A DNA stretch of 64,000 nucleotides from Mariniphaga sp963747515 (GTDB lineage Bacteria > Bacteroidota > Bacteroidia > Bacteroidales > Prolixibacteraceae), in assembly GCA_963747515.1 (NCBI GenBank), contig CAVVFN010000007.1, positions 186,001-250,000 on the forward strand. Direction: 5' to 3'. Positions 32,734 to 42,132 of this stretch are shown piece after piece (position 1 is the first letter of the stretch; each line of letters opens with the position of its first letter). The notes below the pieces were generated by a model, which worked only from the letters and a program-made list of their open reading frames with translations, was not told where the DNA came from and searched no databases. The position numbers were made by a program, and so were the translations under genes.

Positions 32734-34620
32734 TCAGTTTTTTTTCTTATCCAGGATGGTTTCAATTTCGTCCATTACCTTGTTCATGGCATCGATGGTT
32801 TTGTCGAACGGCTCTGAGGCTGTCATATCGACCCCGGCCTTTTTAAGCAGTTCAATGGGGTAGTCGGAGCCACCCGATGAAAGAAAAGCCAGGTAGTTTT
32901 CGAGTGCCTGTTTGTCGCCGCTCAAAACCTTTTCGGCCAGTGAAATGGAAGCTGTAAAAGATGTACTGTACTGGTAAACGTAAAAATCGTAATAAAAATG
33001 GGGGATATATGCCCATTCCATGTGCACGTAATCGTTTATATAACAAATATTTTTATCGTGCCCGTAATACCGTTCCACAATTTCGCCATAAATATCGGAG
33101 AAGGTGTCACCTGTTAGCGATTTCCCTGCTTCAGCTTCCTCATGAATCCGCAGTTCGAATTCGGCAAACTGGGTCTGCCTGAAGAGCGTTCCCTTAAATC
33201 CATCGAGCCAGTTCATCAGCAGTGAAAGCTTCACATCATCGTTATCGATTCGGTCGAGCATGTAGTTGAACAGGAGTACTTCATTGAATGTGGAAGCCAC
33301 TTCGGCAACAAAGGTGGTATAATCGGCAAGAGGGAAAGGCTGTGTTTTATTTGAATAGTAGCTGTGCATGGTATGTCCCAGTTCATGCGACAGTGTGCTT
33401 ACATCGGAATAAAGATCGTTATAATTCAAAAGGATATAGGGGTGACCGTTGTAATCAGAGCCATTGGAGTAAGCCCCTGAACGTTTGCCTTCCGAGGGGT
33501 AAACATCAATCCACCGTTCGTTTAATGCCTTTTTAACCGTTGCCACATATTCTTCGCCCAGCGGTTTCAGCGACTCCAGAATCATTTCAGTTGCTTCGTC
33601 GTAGTTGTATTTCAAATCCAGGTCTTTTACAACCGGAGCATACAAGTCGAAGTATTTCAGAGTATCCACACCCAGCATTCTTTTCTTGATTTTGAGGTAG
33701 CGATGAAAAGCAGGTAGATTTTTGTTTACATTTTCAACCAATGAGTGGTAAACTTCCACAGGGATGTTGTTCGGGTAAAGCGATGCCTTAAGCGATGATT
33801 CGTAATTACGTGCCCGGGCATTAAAAATCTGCGATTTAACATTACCGTAGAGCATTTCGCCATAGCTTCCGCTGAAACGGGAATAATTGTTCCAGTACGT
33901 TTCAAACACCCTGCGGCGGTCTTCACGGTTTGGCGATGCCCTGTAAAGGCCGTATTCGGCACTGCCGATATTAATTTTTTCGCCTGATGTTAACTCTACT
34001 TCAGGTTTTGGCATTTCTGCATTTGAGAACGTATTGTAAATGGAATGCGGAGTTCCCGTTACCATTCCTGCCAGTGCCATAATCCGTTCTTCCGCTTCGC
34101 TCAGCGTATGTTCCTTCATCCGGAACAGGTTCTCCAACCCCATACGGTAAACCTCGAGCCGGGGTTCTTCTTTTATAAACTTTTCAATTTTTTCCTGACC
34201 TGCTGATAAGATTTCCGGATTAAAAAAGGCAGCACGGGCTCCTAAATCGGAAAACAGCTGCTGAATTTCCTGCTTCATTCCATTGTATTTCATTTCCCGG
34301 GTATCGATATCCGATTTCATGGAAATGTAGCTGTAAATTTTGGCTGCCTTTTTCATCAGCTTCGAATTAAACTGCAATGCTTTCAAAAGATTGGAGGGCG
34401 ACTCCGTCAGTGTTCCTTTAAACTGCTCAATCTCCCCAAGTTGGGATTTAAATCTTTCAACTTCCTGCCGCCATTCATCATCGGAAGCATACATATCGGA
34501 AAAGTTCCAGGTGTATTCTTCAGGAATTTCATTTCCGGATTTCTGCCCAAAAGCGCCCGGGAGTCCTATAAACAGAACGAGCACAAGCAGGCTAATTTTT
34601 AATTTTAAACTTTTTATCAT
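32734..34620 (-). CDS. pepF: Exported oligoendopeptidase F (M3B metallopeptidase)
   Basis: The ATG at 34620 gives 628 residues with a signal peptide (MIKSLKLKISLLVLVLFIGL, ending near AFGQ); upstream codons to 34704 lack such sense. The zinc site HELGHTMHSYYSN is near residue 410, with the second-helix glutamate in FVAEVASTFNEVL. The N-terminal helical lobe (EEYTWNFSDMYASDDEWRQE) is the PepF opening. M3B enzymes cleave short peptides; export to the periplasm is usual among Bacteroidota homologues but not in Firmicutes PepF. A terminator follows at 32661-32703. The gene appears monocistronic. Confidence 0.93.
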   Translation of the reverse strand: MIKSLKLKISLLVLVLFIGLPGAFGQKSGNEIPEEYTWNFSDMYASDDEWRQEVERFKSQLGEIEQFKGTLTESPSNLLKALQFNSKLMKKAAKIYSYISMKSDIDTREMKYNGMKQEIQQLFSDLGARAAFFNPEILSAGQEKIEKFIKEEPRLEVYRMGLENLFRMKEHTLSEAEERIMALAGMVTGTPHSIYNTFSNAEMPKPEVELTSGEKINIGSAEYGLYRASPNREDRRRVFETYWNNYSRFSGSYGEMLYGNVKSQIFNARARNYESSLKASLYPNNIPVEVYHSLVENVNKNLPAFHRYLKIKKRMLGVDTLKYFDLYAPVVKDLDLKYNYDEATEMILESLKPLGEEYVATVKKALNERWIDVYPSEGKRSGAYSNGSDYNGHPYILLNYNDLYSDVSTLSHELGHTMHSYYSNKTQPFPLADYTTFVAEVASTFNEVLLFNYMLDRIDNDDVKLSLLMNWLDGFKGTLFRQTQFAEFELRIHEEAEAGKSLTGDTFSDIYGEIVERYYGHDKNICYINDYVHMEWAYIPHFYYDFYVYQYSTSFTASISLAEKVLSGDKQALENYLAFLSSGGSDYPIELLKKAGVDMTASEPFDKTIDAMNKVMDEIETILDKKKN

Positions 34621-34874
34621 AGTTGTACACTGTTTAAGATGATCTAACAATTCGGATTTGCAAATTAAACTAAAAACTGCAATAAAATGACAGGATAATG
34701 TCATGGTTCTTATATTGAAAGCAGAATATGGCGGATATTTAATCAGTTTTAATACTGCAGCAGCCTTAATTGCAGTAATTGCCCGGAGGAAACCGATGTG
34801 GATAGCACAGTAGCAGATCTGAATCCGTTACAGGCACAGCCATAATGGGAAGGCTGAGAAAAGCATCATACAGG
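34621..34874. other. Intergenic region upstream of pepF
   Basis: No gene is seen. I found no exact TAnnTTTG element for pepF; CAAATTAA near 34662 on the plus strand is only a partial match. Confidence 0.4.
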
Positions 34875-34912
34875 TTGTTGCATAGAGGCAATTTATTGCC
34901 TCTATGCAACAA
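34875..34912. other. Perfect 18-bp inverted repeat (hairpin)
   Basis: TTGTTGCATAGAGGCAAT (34875-34892) is matched exactly by ATTGCCTCTATGCAACAA (34895-34912) with a 2-base loop. It begins 9 bp after the sugar isomerase stop on the minus strand. No T run follows on that strand, so it is an unusual terminator or an RNA-protecting hairpin. Confidence 0.75.
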
Positions 34913-34920
34913 AATAAGGC

Positions 34921-35811
34921 TTAACCTGTAATTTCTTCAAGGAATTCACGGGTTTTTCGGGCCTCAGAAATAAGGTATTCATTTTCACCTGTGTTGAGGC
35001 ATTCTACCACAAGTGGGCCAGATTTAAAACCACCCTTGCGCATGCGGGAAAATAACTCAGGAAAATCAACCATTCCGGTTCCAGGTGTAACATTAACATC
35101 CCGGGGCATACGAAAATCTTTTACACACATGCCGGTCAGGATATCAGCAACGTCACCAACATCATTAACAGGATTTATATCACCATTGGAGTAAAAATAA
35201 ATATTCCCCGGATCGTACCACAGTGTAAAGTTTTTATGTCCTACATTTTCAATACGCATGCGGCATTCAGCTCCGGTAGCATTGGTACCCCCATGCGGTT
35301 TAAGATTTAGCTCTACATTTTTACTGTCCGCATAATCACAGCATTCGGCTATAACTTTATAATATTCATCCACATATTCAGGATCAGAAATTCCGTTTAA
35401 CATCAGATTCGGACAATTGCAGGCAGCACTGTTATCAATAAGTCGTTTTAATCCGGCAATGCTTTCCATCACCGATAGGTTTTTGTCGAAGGAGTGGCCC
35501 GATATGGAGATGATGTTTAACCCGCGGGATTTTGCTTCCTCATAAATTTTTAACGATTCTTCAACAGAAGTATCCTGTCCGATTATTCTTCCTCCCTTGT
35601 GCGACATGAGTCCAACATGCTTATATCCTGCCTCTGCAATACTGTCGAATGCTACATGATAGTCCATTTTACCCCATGGGCGGGTATAAATACCGATTTG
35701 CCGGTTTGATTTGCTGCAAGCATTTCCCAATGTGACGGCAGTAGCAGCTATAGCTACCTTGCCAATAAAATGACGACGCGTCATTAAATTTTTAGATTCC
35801 TGGTTTTTCAA
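34921..35811 (-). CDS. Exported sugar phosphate isomerase/epimerase-like TIM-barrel protein
   Basis: The 296-residue protein begins with a Tat motif (TRRHFIGKVAIAATAVTLG) and a lipobox-like GNAC (C32), so it is probably an exported lipoprotein. The true start may be the ATG at 35784, which puts TRRHF right after Met. The barrel shows strand segments such as IGIYTRPWG, ISGHSFD, LMLNGISDP, LNLKPHGG with a metal-type His, and LWYDPGNIYFY. The family covers isomerases and epimerases acting on keto sugars. It resembles the product of 14331-15248 only in fold. Downstream it is bounded by an 18-bp hairpin; upstream lies the broken beta-helix gene. Confidence 0.85.
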   Translation of the reverse strand: MKNQESKNLMTRRHFIGKVAIAATAVTLGNACSKSNRQIGIYTRPWGKMDYHVAFDSIAEAGYKHVGLMSHKGGRIIGQDTSVEESLKIYEEAKSRGLNIISISGHSFDKNLSVMESIAGLKRLIDNSAACNCPNLMLNGISDPEYVDEYYKVIAECCDYADSKNVELNLKPHGGTNATGAECRMRIENVGHKNFTLWYDPGNIYFYSNGDINPVNDVGDVADILTGMCVKDFRMPRDVNVTPGTGMVDFPELFSRMRKGGFKSGPLVVECLNTGENEYLISEARKTREFLEEITG

Positions 35812-35874
35812 TGGATTAAATTTTTAGTTTTTAAATTCAGATTAATATTCACATTATGTTAATTCATAAGTTCA

Positions 35875-37600
35875 TTACCTGTCACGGGGTCCGTAATGGG
35901 GGAATGCTTTACCCGATTCATATGCACCCATATCGGGAGCTTTTCCTGCGAAATCGTCGTTGATGTTTGGCAGAATCAGGCCCGCATCTGCAGCACCCGA
36001 TTCCGGATCAATGCGCAAATCCTGGGGTTGACGTTCAGGAAAAACAGGATCGGGAAATTCTACATCTGATGCAAATACATCCATATCAACCTTTACACAA
36101 TTGCCGGCATTGGTCAGCTTCTGAAGACCTTCAATAGTATTGAACCGTTTATTGCCGATTACTCCGGCAAATGGTGTGTTCACTGTACCGACTGCATTGT
36201 AATCAAAAGTACAGGTATTATTGTAACCCGGCAGAGAAACAGCCAACCCTTCACCTCCGGAATAGCGTCCTTTTTTTCCTCCACCCGAACCTCCAATACA
36301 CAGGTTATTGAGCCAGACCGTTCTGAAATAAGATTCTTGTCCGTGAGGCTGATAGAGGCCATCGCCTGCTTTAACAACTGTATTGTGCAAAATAATATCG
36401 CCATAACTTCCGCGGGTAATTTTAAAAGGTGCCATTGCAATGTTGTACATCGAATTCCGGATAAAATAAGCAGGTCCTCCCAAGCCCGGGCTGTGAACTC
36501 ACACCCATTCCGCAATTTGTTATTCTGTTATTCATTATCCGGCAGTTTCCCATCGAAAAGTCGGCTTCAATTCCGTCGTCAGGGCATTCCGAAACATCGT
36601 TGTTATAAATATCAATGCATCGTTGATCGTAAACCCACAAATCTTCCATTGTTGAAATTCCATCTCTGAAACCTGAAACACGATTGTGGCAAATAACATT
36701 TCCCGGGCCTGTGAGTTCAATACCTTCTCCTATATTTGCAGGGCCACCCCATATGCTGCCTGAACCTACAGTTTCATTTACCCAGGGAATTTTGTAGCGT
36801 ACAGTATTATCCGCAACATAACAATTCATGCATCCGGGTTGCTGTTGGGCTACAATACCAAATTGAGATTCGACAGTACAAAATTGTACAGCTACATTTT
36901 CGGCCCATCTCAATTCTACAGGCCCCCAAATGGTAAGACCATCAATTATAACATGTTTTCGATTTTCAAGATTGACGGAATTAAATGTACTTCCAACTAC
37001 CGGGTGTGAATTATCGGCACGTAAAACTACAGGCTTATCTGGTTCTCCGTCAACAGGCATGTCAAATGATCCATAAAAACCAGGACTTAACAAAAAGACA
37101 TCTCCGGGCTCGGCTTTCAATACAGCAACGTTAAGTGTATTTGGATTTACTTTAATAACCCGGGCATTTTCAGCTTCCTTTGGTACAGGACGTGTACGTG
37201 CTTTAATCGTCCGGGTATCCTTTCCTCCGTCTGGATCATTCAGTTCCAGTCGAATTTCATACTCAGTATCAGGTATGAGGTTGAAAATGCTGCCTGAATG
37301 TTTGTTTTTCCAATAGTACGTTGGTTTGGTGTGGTTCCCTGAATTACCCTCCGGAACCCGGATCAACGGCATGGCGTTTAACCAATCGTTATCACCAGTT
37401 TTCCTGTAAAAAACCTTTACTTCACCATTCTGATTGTCGTCACCTTCAATATGCCATTCAACTGCAAGGCAGTTAAGTGTTGGGTAGGGAGAATTTATTT
37501 CACCCGGGATGGTTTCATTCTGAGAGGCCCGGAAGGAAAACAGGAAGAATAACGCCAGCAGAAATAAGGGAATTAATAAATTCTGTTTATTGGTAATCAT
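35875..37600 (-). pseudogene. Right-handed beta-helix protein, interrupted by a single-base frameshift
   Basis: The N-terminal frame (37600 to 36422) encodes a signal peptide, a fibronectin-like region (NLIPDTEYEIRLELNDPDGG) and the first beta-helix coils (PGDVFLLSPGFYGSF, CYVADNTVRY, NNDVSECPDDGIEADFS). It goes out of frame after SSQPGLG near 36487. The helix continues in another frame (GGPAYFIRNSMYNIAMAPFK) to 35875 and ends in DFAGKAPDMGAYESG, the usual end of this family. Taking one G from the CCCGGG run restores an unbroken 574-residue protein. Beta-helix proteins of this type are often polysaccharide lyases or epimerases; catalytic residues cannot be picked here. The break is either recent or a sequencing error. 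Confidence 0.85.
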
Positions 37601-37644
37601 AGGTAAAAAATTTATTTTAACAGGTTGCAGAAAAACCTTTCTAA

Positions 37645-39520
37645 TTATTTTTGTACTGTAAATCTATATATTTCGCTCCAGTCACTCCATGCACCACGAT
37701 TGTCCTGAGCCTTTACTTTCCAGTAGTAAGTGGTATCCTTGTTGAGCCAGCCTTCAGGCAGCTTCCACTCCGGTTTACCGGAATCCGTTTCTTTGAACAA
37801 TGCGGTTGCAACCGGCCACCGGCATAAAGGATCAAAGCTGAGCAAAACAGAATAATTTATAATTGAATCTTCTTTATCTTCATCAACAGCCTTTTGCCAC
37901 TTGAATACCGGTGTCAGGGTTTCTATTGTTTCATCATTGGAAGGATACCTGGAGCCATCGGGCATTACCGGAGGCACATTATCGTTACGTTCATGCCAGA
38001 TGTGCGTTATTTTTACTTTATGTTCCCCCGGGGTTTCATCCCGGTAGCGAATAATATTTTTGCCTTTTGAAAGTGCTGGCAGTGAATTGGGATTCACCTG
38101 GATATCGGTTACCAGTTCAATGGCCTCCAATCCGCTTTGAGTTGGGGGATTATTGTTTTCATTTGCCGTAAAATTAAACTCCACTTCATAATCGTGGCGT
38201 CCTCTTTCTCCGGAAGGAAACAACAGTTTATCCAGGTTAATTTCTGCATCGATAAAACCGGTTACACCATCAGGGACACTCCATGCACGGCTGGAAACAG
38301 GTCCTGTGGTGCTGCCGACAATGGCCGACAGACGGTCCCACTCAGAGGCTGCCCCACGATATAAAGTAGCTTTAATATTGCCTCCAAGAATGGTATAAGG
38401 TGTTTCAACAGATAGAATTGCCCTTTCAGGTAAATCATAAATGCCACCTTGTTTGTTACGGACATGGACAGCAGGAGACTGGCCGTTATTCACTTCGAAT
38501 AAGGGAGCCTGATTCTTATTGAAAAACGAAGGAGCTACCTTTGATTTGAGATCGGGTTTCCAGATAATTTTTCCATCTCCGTAACGAATGGGCTTTGCCC
38601 ATTCATTTCCATTTTCCAGACTTCGGTTATGGCGCTCATAGTCGTAATATTTTTCACCACCTTTCCAATTTCGGATTAATTTTTCTCCCGGGCGAAGTGT
38701 CATGGCCATGTTGTGCGATTCATAAGTAAAACGGTCATAGCCCGTTTGAATGTAGCAAAAGTCAGGGCCATGGTAATAACGGTAACCTCTGGTTTTTATA
38801 CCATCCTGGGAGACTTTTGGATTCCCTCCCTCTGCATCGGTATAAATAGCTCTCACAGCTTTATTCCGGCCTGAAAATTTTGTCAGTGCTGCTCCGTCAC
38901 TCGTTCCACCGCTTATTTTTTGATCTTCCCAAAGCTGTTCTACAGATGCAACGGTGCGGTTGTCATCAGCCAGATAGTAAAGACCTATGTCGCTGTCAAG
39001 CATATGCCAGGCATTGTTGTAATAGGCTTCTGTAATGGTATGATGCCAGGCTTCCCATACCCGTGCCGGTACTCCGACAGCACGGCATAGTGAGGTAAAC
39101 ACTGTACTGTGATAGGCGCAGTTTGCATATCCATATATATTCATTGCTATCACAGGATTATGGCATTCCCTGTCGCCGGGGGAATCGAGGTGATGGAAAT
39201 TCAGGCGGATAAAATCAAAGACAGCCAATGCCTTCTCCTCATCTGTTACTGCAACCACGTGTGATTTCGCTTGCCAGACTCTCCAAATCGAACCAGTCGT
39301 ACTTGCCGTTGACTGTAATCCTGGGATTGATTATCGGAGAATCGCCAAAGTTTTCAATTATAATTGACTTATTGAGGGGGTCACGGCTGCCGTTAACTTC
39401 AATTTCATATGTGTAGTCGTTCACAGTTATTATCTGAGAATATTCCTTTACCTGCCCCGAAGCAGCAGTGAAACAAAAACAAAAGGCGATAAAAATCTGC
39501 AGGATATTGATTTTATTCAT
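37645..39520 (-). pseudogene. Secreted transglutaminase-like protein, interrupted by a single-base frameshift
   Basis: The start at 39520 gives a signal peptide (MNKINILQIFIAFCFCFTAA) and about 90 residues before a stop at 39239. The sequence continues in a second frame from about 39258 (VVAVTDEEKALAVFDFI) to 37645. Dropping one base near 39258 gives a 624-residue protein. The second frame holds the Cys-His-Asp triad of the transglutaminase/PNGase fold: C47 in YANCAYHS, H72/H73 in AWHHT, D88 in HMLDSD (numbered from the second frame). The C-terminal region has a fibronectin-like end (KDTTYYWKVKAQDNRGAWSD). Such proteins may be peptidases or carbohydrate-related accessory enzymes. A TAATTTTG -7 element lies 24 bp upstream of 39520. 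Confidence 0.84.
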
Positions 39521-39543
39521 AATGTCGGGTTTAATTGTTTATC

Positions 39544-39551
39544 CAAAATTA
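39544..39551 (-). promoter_or_regulatory. Bacteroidota-type -7 promoter element
   Basis: The minus strand reads TAATTTTG, an exact TAnnTTTG match, 24 bp before the transglutaminase-like gene start. This suggests that the unit starts here and may include the beta-helix and isomerase genes downstream. Confidence 0.4.
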
Positions 39552-39712
39552 GGAAATATTTTTGAGTGAACTATCAGTTGGAAACTATTACCTTTTAAAA
39601 GCTTGTGGTGAAAAGCTAATTTTTCGATGAAGGCATTCGTTTCCGGGTACAAAAGATTTACAATGAATTTTCATTCCCTGCTGCAATCAGGAAACAGTAT
39701 TCCAACCGGCTA

Positions 39713-40675
39713 CTACTTTTGGTACTTTTTGTAAACTTCCGGTTTACGGTAGGTGGGACCATAAATCTTATATGTGTCTCTGACCATTTTAAGAAAATTT
39801 AGATCAACTTCTCCCACCAGAATACCTTCTCTTTCCTGTCCTCCAAAAAGAACATTTCCTCTTGGGTCAATTAACATGCTGTCGCCATTATTATAAGGGT
39901 GTGCAAAATTAACCCGGCATACATAAAATTGATTTTCCAGTGCTCTCAGCCTGAAAAGCCATCTGTTCATTTCGCTGCTGAAGCCATTGGTACAATATGG
40001 GACGAAAAGGATATCGGCTCCTTCAAGCATAGTTATCCTGGCACTTTCCGGAACCTGAATATCGTAGCAAATATTAATGCCTATTTTTAAGGAATTATCT
40101 TTTATTATTATTTCAAATGCCTTGAATTCAGTTCCAGGACTGATCCCTGAGTAAACCATCCAATCCTGAAGGTGCACTTTACTGTACTTCCCGATAATCA
40201 TGCCGTCAGGACCAATTAAAATGCATGTATTGTAAATTTCTCTCCCTCTCAATTCCTCATACCCTGTTACGATATAGATTCCGGCTTCCTTTGCGAGTTC
40301 AGAAAATTTTTGGCTGTATGTTCCCGGAATGGATTCAGCAACAGATCTAATTCTATCCAGTTCCTTATGATATTCTTCATCCGATCTGTCAGGATTTGGA
40401 AATATTCTGGGATATCCGGTAAGTGCGCATTCAGGCAGACAGACAATATCTGCACCCATTGAAGCTGCCTCCCGAATCATTGTTGCAGCTTTAATGAAGT
40501 TTGCCTCTTTATCAAACTTAACTGCATTCATTTGAATGGCTGCAACTTTAATGATCGGATTTCCCATCAAAGCCGCAGAACCTGTAATTCCATTTATGCA
40601 TAGAATCAACAGGTATTTAAAAAGAGGCATACTAAATCGATTTTTCATCTTTAAAAGTCTGCAGAATGTTTTCAT
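39713..40675 (-). CDS. Exported carbon-nitrogen hydrolase (nitrilase superfamily)
   Basis: The 320-residue protein has the nitrilase triad: E82 (LPECALTGYPR), K166 (GKYSKVHLQDW) and C203 (INICYDIQVPE). A hydrophobic N-terminal segment (FKYLLILCINGITGSAAL) looks like a signal peptide; the true start may be the ATG at 40648. Superfamily members split amides or nitriles, for example carbamoyl-putrescine, omega-amides or N-carbamyl compounds. Export is unusual for them. The gene is 13 bp downstream of a paralogue (40689-41648), so the two form a tandem pair in one unit. Substrate unknown. Confidence 0.87.
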   Translation of the reverse strand: MKTFCRLLKMKNRFSMPLFKYLLILCINGITGSAALMGNPIIKVAAIQMNAVKFDKEANFIKAATMIREAASMGADIVCLPECALTGYPRIFPNPDRSDEEYHKELDRIRSVAESIPGTYSQKFSELAKEAGIYIVTGYEELRGREIYNTCILIGPDGMIIGKYSKVHLQDWMVYSGISPGTEFKAFEIIIKDNSLKIGINICYDIQVPESARITMLEGADILFVPYCTNGFSSEMNRWLFRLRALENQFYVCRVNFAHPYNNGDSMLIDPRGNVLFGGQEREGILVGEVDLNFLKMVRDTYKIYGPTYRKPEVYKKYQK

Positions 40676-40688
40676 GTATGTTTAATAA

Positions 40689-41648
40689 TTATAAAGTTTT
40701 GGTATCGAATACCCTTGGATGATTTGATGTTTTCCCAAATATTTGGTACACCTCATCATCAGGGAGTGCCATCATTTTAAAATTATGAAGCCAGCTTTTA
40801 AACTGGTCGGATTTTACATTATCCGGAAAATTTCGGTATAAAATTCCAGGTGCTCCGCGTTCCAATGACTCAAGCGAACCATCCGGTTTTGCAATACAGG
40901 TCGGCCATGAGGAATAAAAACCACATGAGTTACTGGCAATTACCCACATCGTATTATCAGAAGCTCTTACCCGTATTTCTGCCGGTATAATTTCATCTAA
41001 AATGGTTTTTCCCTGATGGCGGGCATTGTAGAAAGAATGAAACATTATTTTAACTCCCCTGTGACGGTATACATTGTACATTTCGGGATAGCATGAGTCG
41101 TAACAAATGAGAAAGCCCAATTTATAACCTTTAAGCTCTATTACTTCAATATGATTCCCTGCAGTATAATATAGCGAATCGCTTTTGGTAAGCATCGACT
41201 TGTCGTAACGTCCGGCAATAGTTCCATCATCTGAAATAATATACAGGCAGTTAAGTGGCTTAATTCCTTCTTCTATAAAATGGGCAGATCCCAGAATTAC
41301 CCATATTTTCAGCTCTTTGGCAAGCGCCATTATTTCCCGGGTGGCAGCTTTTAATGTTTCCCAGTCATAATTTTCGAAGGAAAGGATATCCCCCGGAGGA
41401 TACCCTGAAAGTGCTGCTTCTGAAAAGTGGATTATATCGGCATTGTTTTTAGCGGCTTCACCCATAAATTGTTTTATGTACCGCAAATTGGCAGTTACTT
41501 CACCTGAAACAGGAAACTGGCAGGTAGCCACTTTCAGCTTATCCTGAGAAAATGCCGCCGGACAAATTAAAATGAGCAAGAACACCGATAAGCCAGAAAG
41601 GGAACAAACTTTAACCGGAAAAAATCCATAAGACGATTTATGCTTCAT
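40689..41648 (-). CDS. Exported carbon-nitrogen hydrolase (nitrilase superfamily), second copy
   Basis: The 319-residue protein has a signal peptide (LSGLSVFLLILICPAAFSQ) and the triad E77 (FSEAALSGYPPGD), K150 (GRYDKSMLTKSD) and C182 (GFLICYDSCYPEM). It is homologous to the following gene but clearly diverged, so the tandem pair is an old duplication or two members recruited together. An amidase of an exported or surface substrate is the likely role. It is the first gene of the pair; the 484 bp upstream hold no supported gene. Confidence 0.88.
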   Translation of the reverse strand: MKHKSSYGFFPVKVCSLSGLSVFLLILICPAAFSQDKLKVATCQFPVSGEVTANLRYIKQFMGEAAKNNADIIHFSEAALSGYPPGDILSFENYDWETLKAATREIMALAKELKIWVILGSAHFIEEGIKPLNCLYIISDDGTIAGRYDKSMLTKSDSLYYTAGNHIEVIELKGYKLGFLICYDSCYPEMYNVYRHRGVKIMFHSFYNARHQGKTILDEIIPAEIRVRASDNTMWVIASNSCGFYSSWPTCIAKPDGSLESLERGAPGILYRNFPDNVKSDQFKSWLHNFKMMALPDDEVYQIFGKTSNHPRVFDTKTL

Positions 41649-42132
41649 GATTTTTCAGCTTAAAAAATTGGAGTTATAAATATAGAGAAAGTTTTCTGAT
41701 GTGTTTATTGTGGAAATTTTAAATACAGCAGCAACATTTACCTTTGGTATTTCATTATTATTAATTCGGGCTGAATTTTCAAATGATGGTTTAAAAATCT
41801 TATGAATTTCGTGATTTAAGTTTATAATTCAAAGTTGAATAAGATTCGATCAGATTAAAAAATAATGCTATCTTTAAATATGTCAGCTTTAATGATATGA
41901 TCGTTAGAATAAAAAGTTTTAGAATGAACAGGATATCTGCCCGAACATATGTTGCGGGCAACTTGTTGATCATGTTTTTTAAAGTAAAAAAAATAGATTC
42001 ATATACAGGATTCATAGAAGAACCTGAAAGAACAAACACTATTAAATCAAGAATTCCGGGTTCAAGTATTTGGATAAACCACAACAGAACAGTCGCAGCG
42101 GGAAAGTTTTCAAATCCTAAAGTTTTCTTTGT
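41649..42132. other. Divergent intergenic region between nitrilase pair and antiporter
   Basis: No convincing gene. A 79-codon plus-strand frame (41897-42136) and a 94-codon minus-strand frame (41800-42084) overlap each other and show no domain, signal or conserved composition. Promoters for both flanking genes should be here, but none is clear. Confidence 0.45.
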
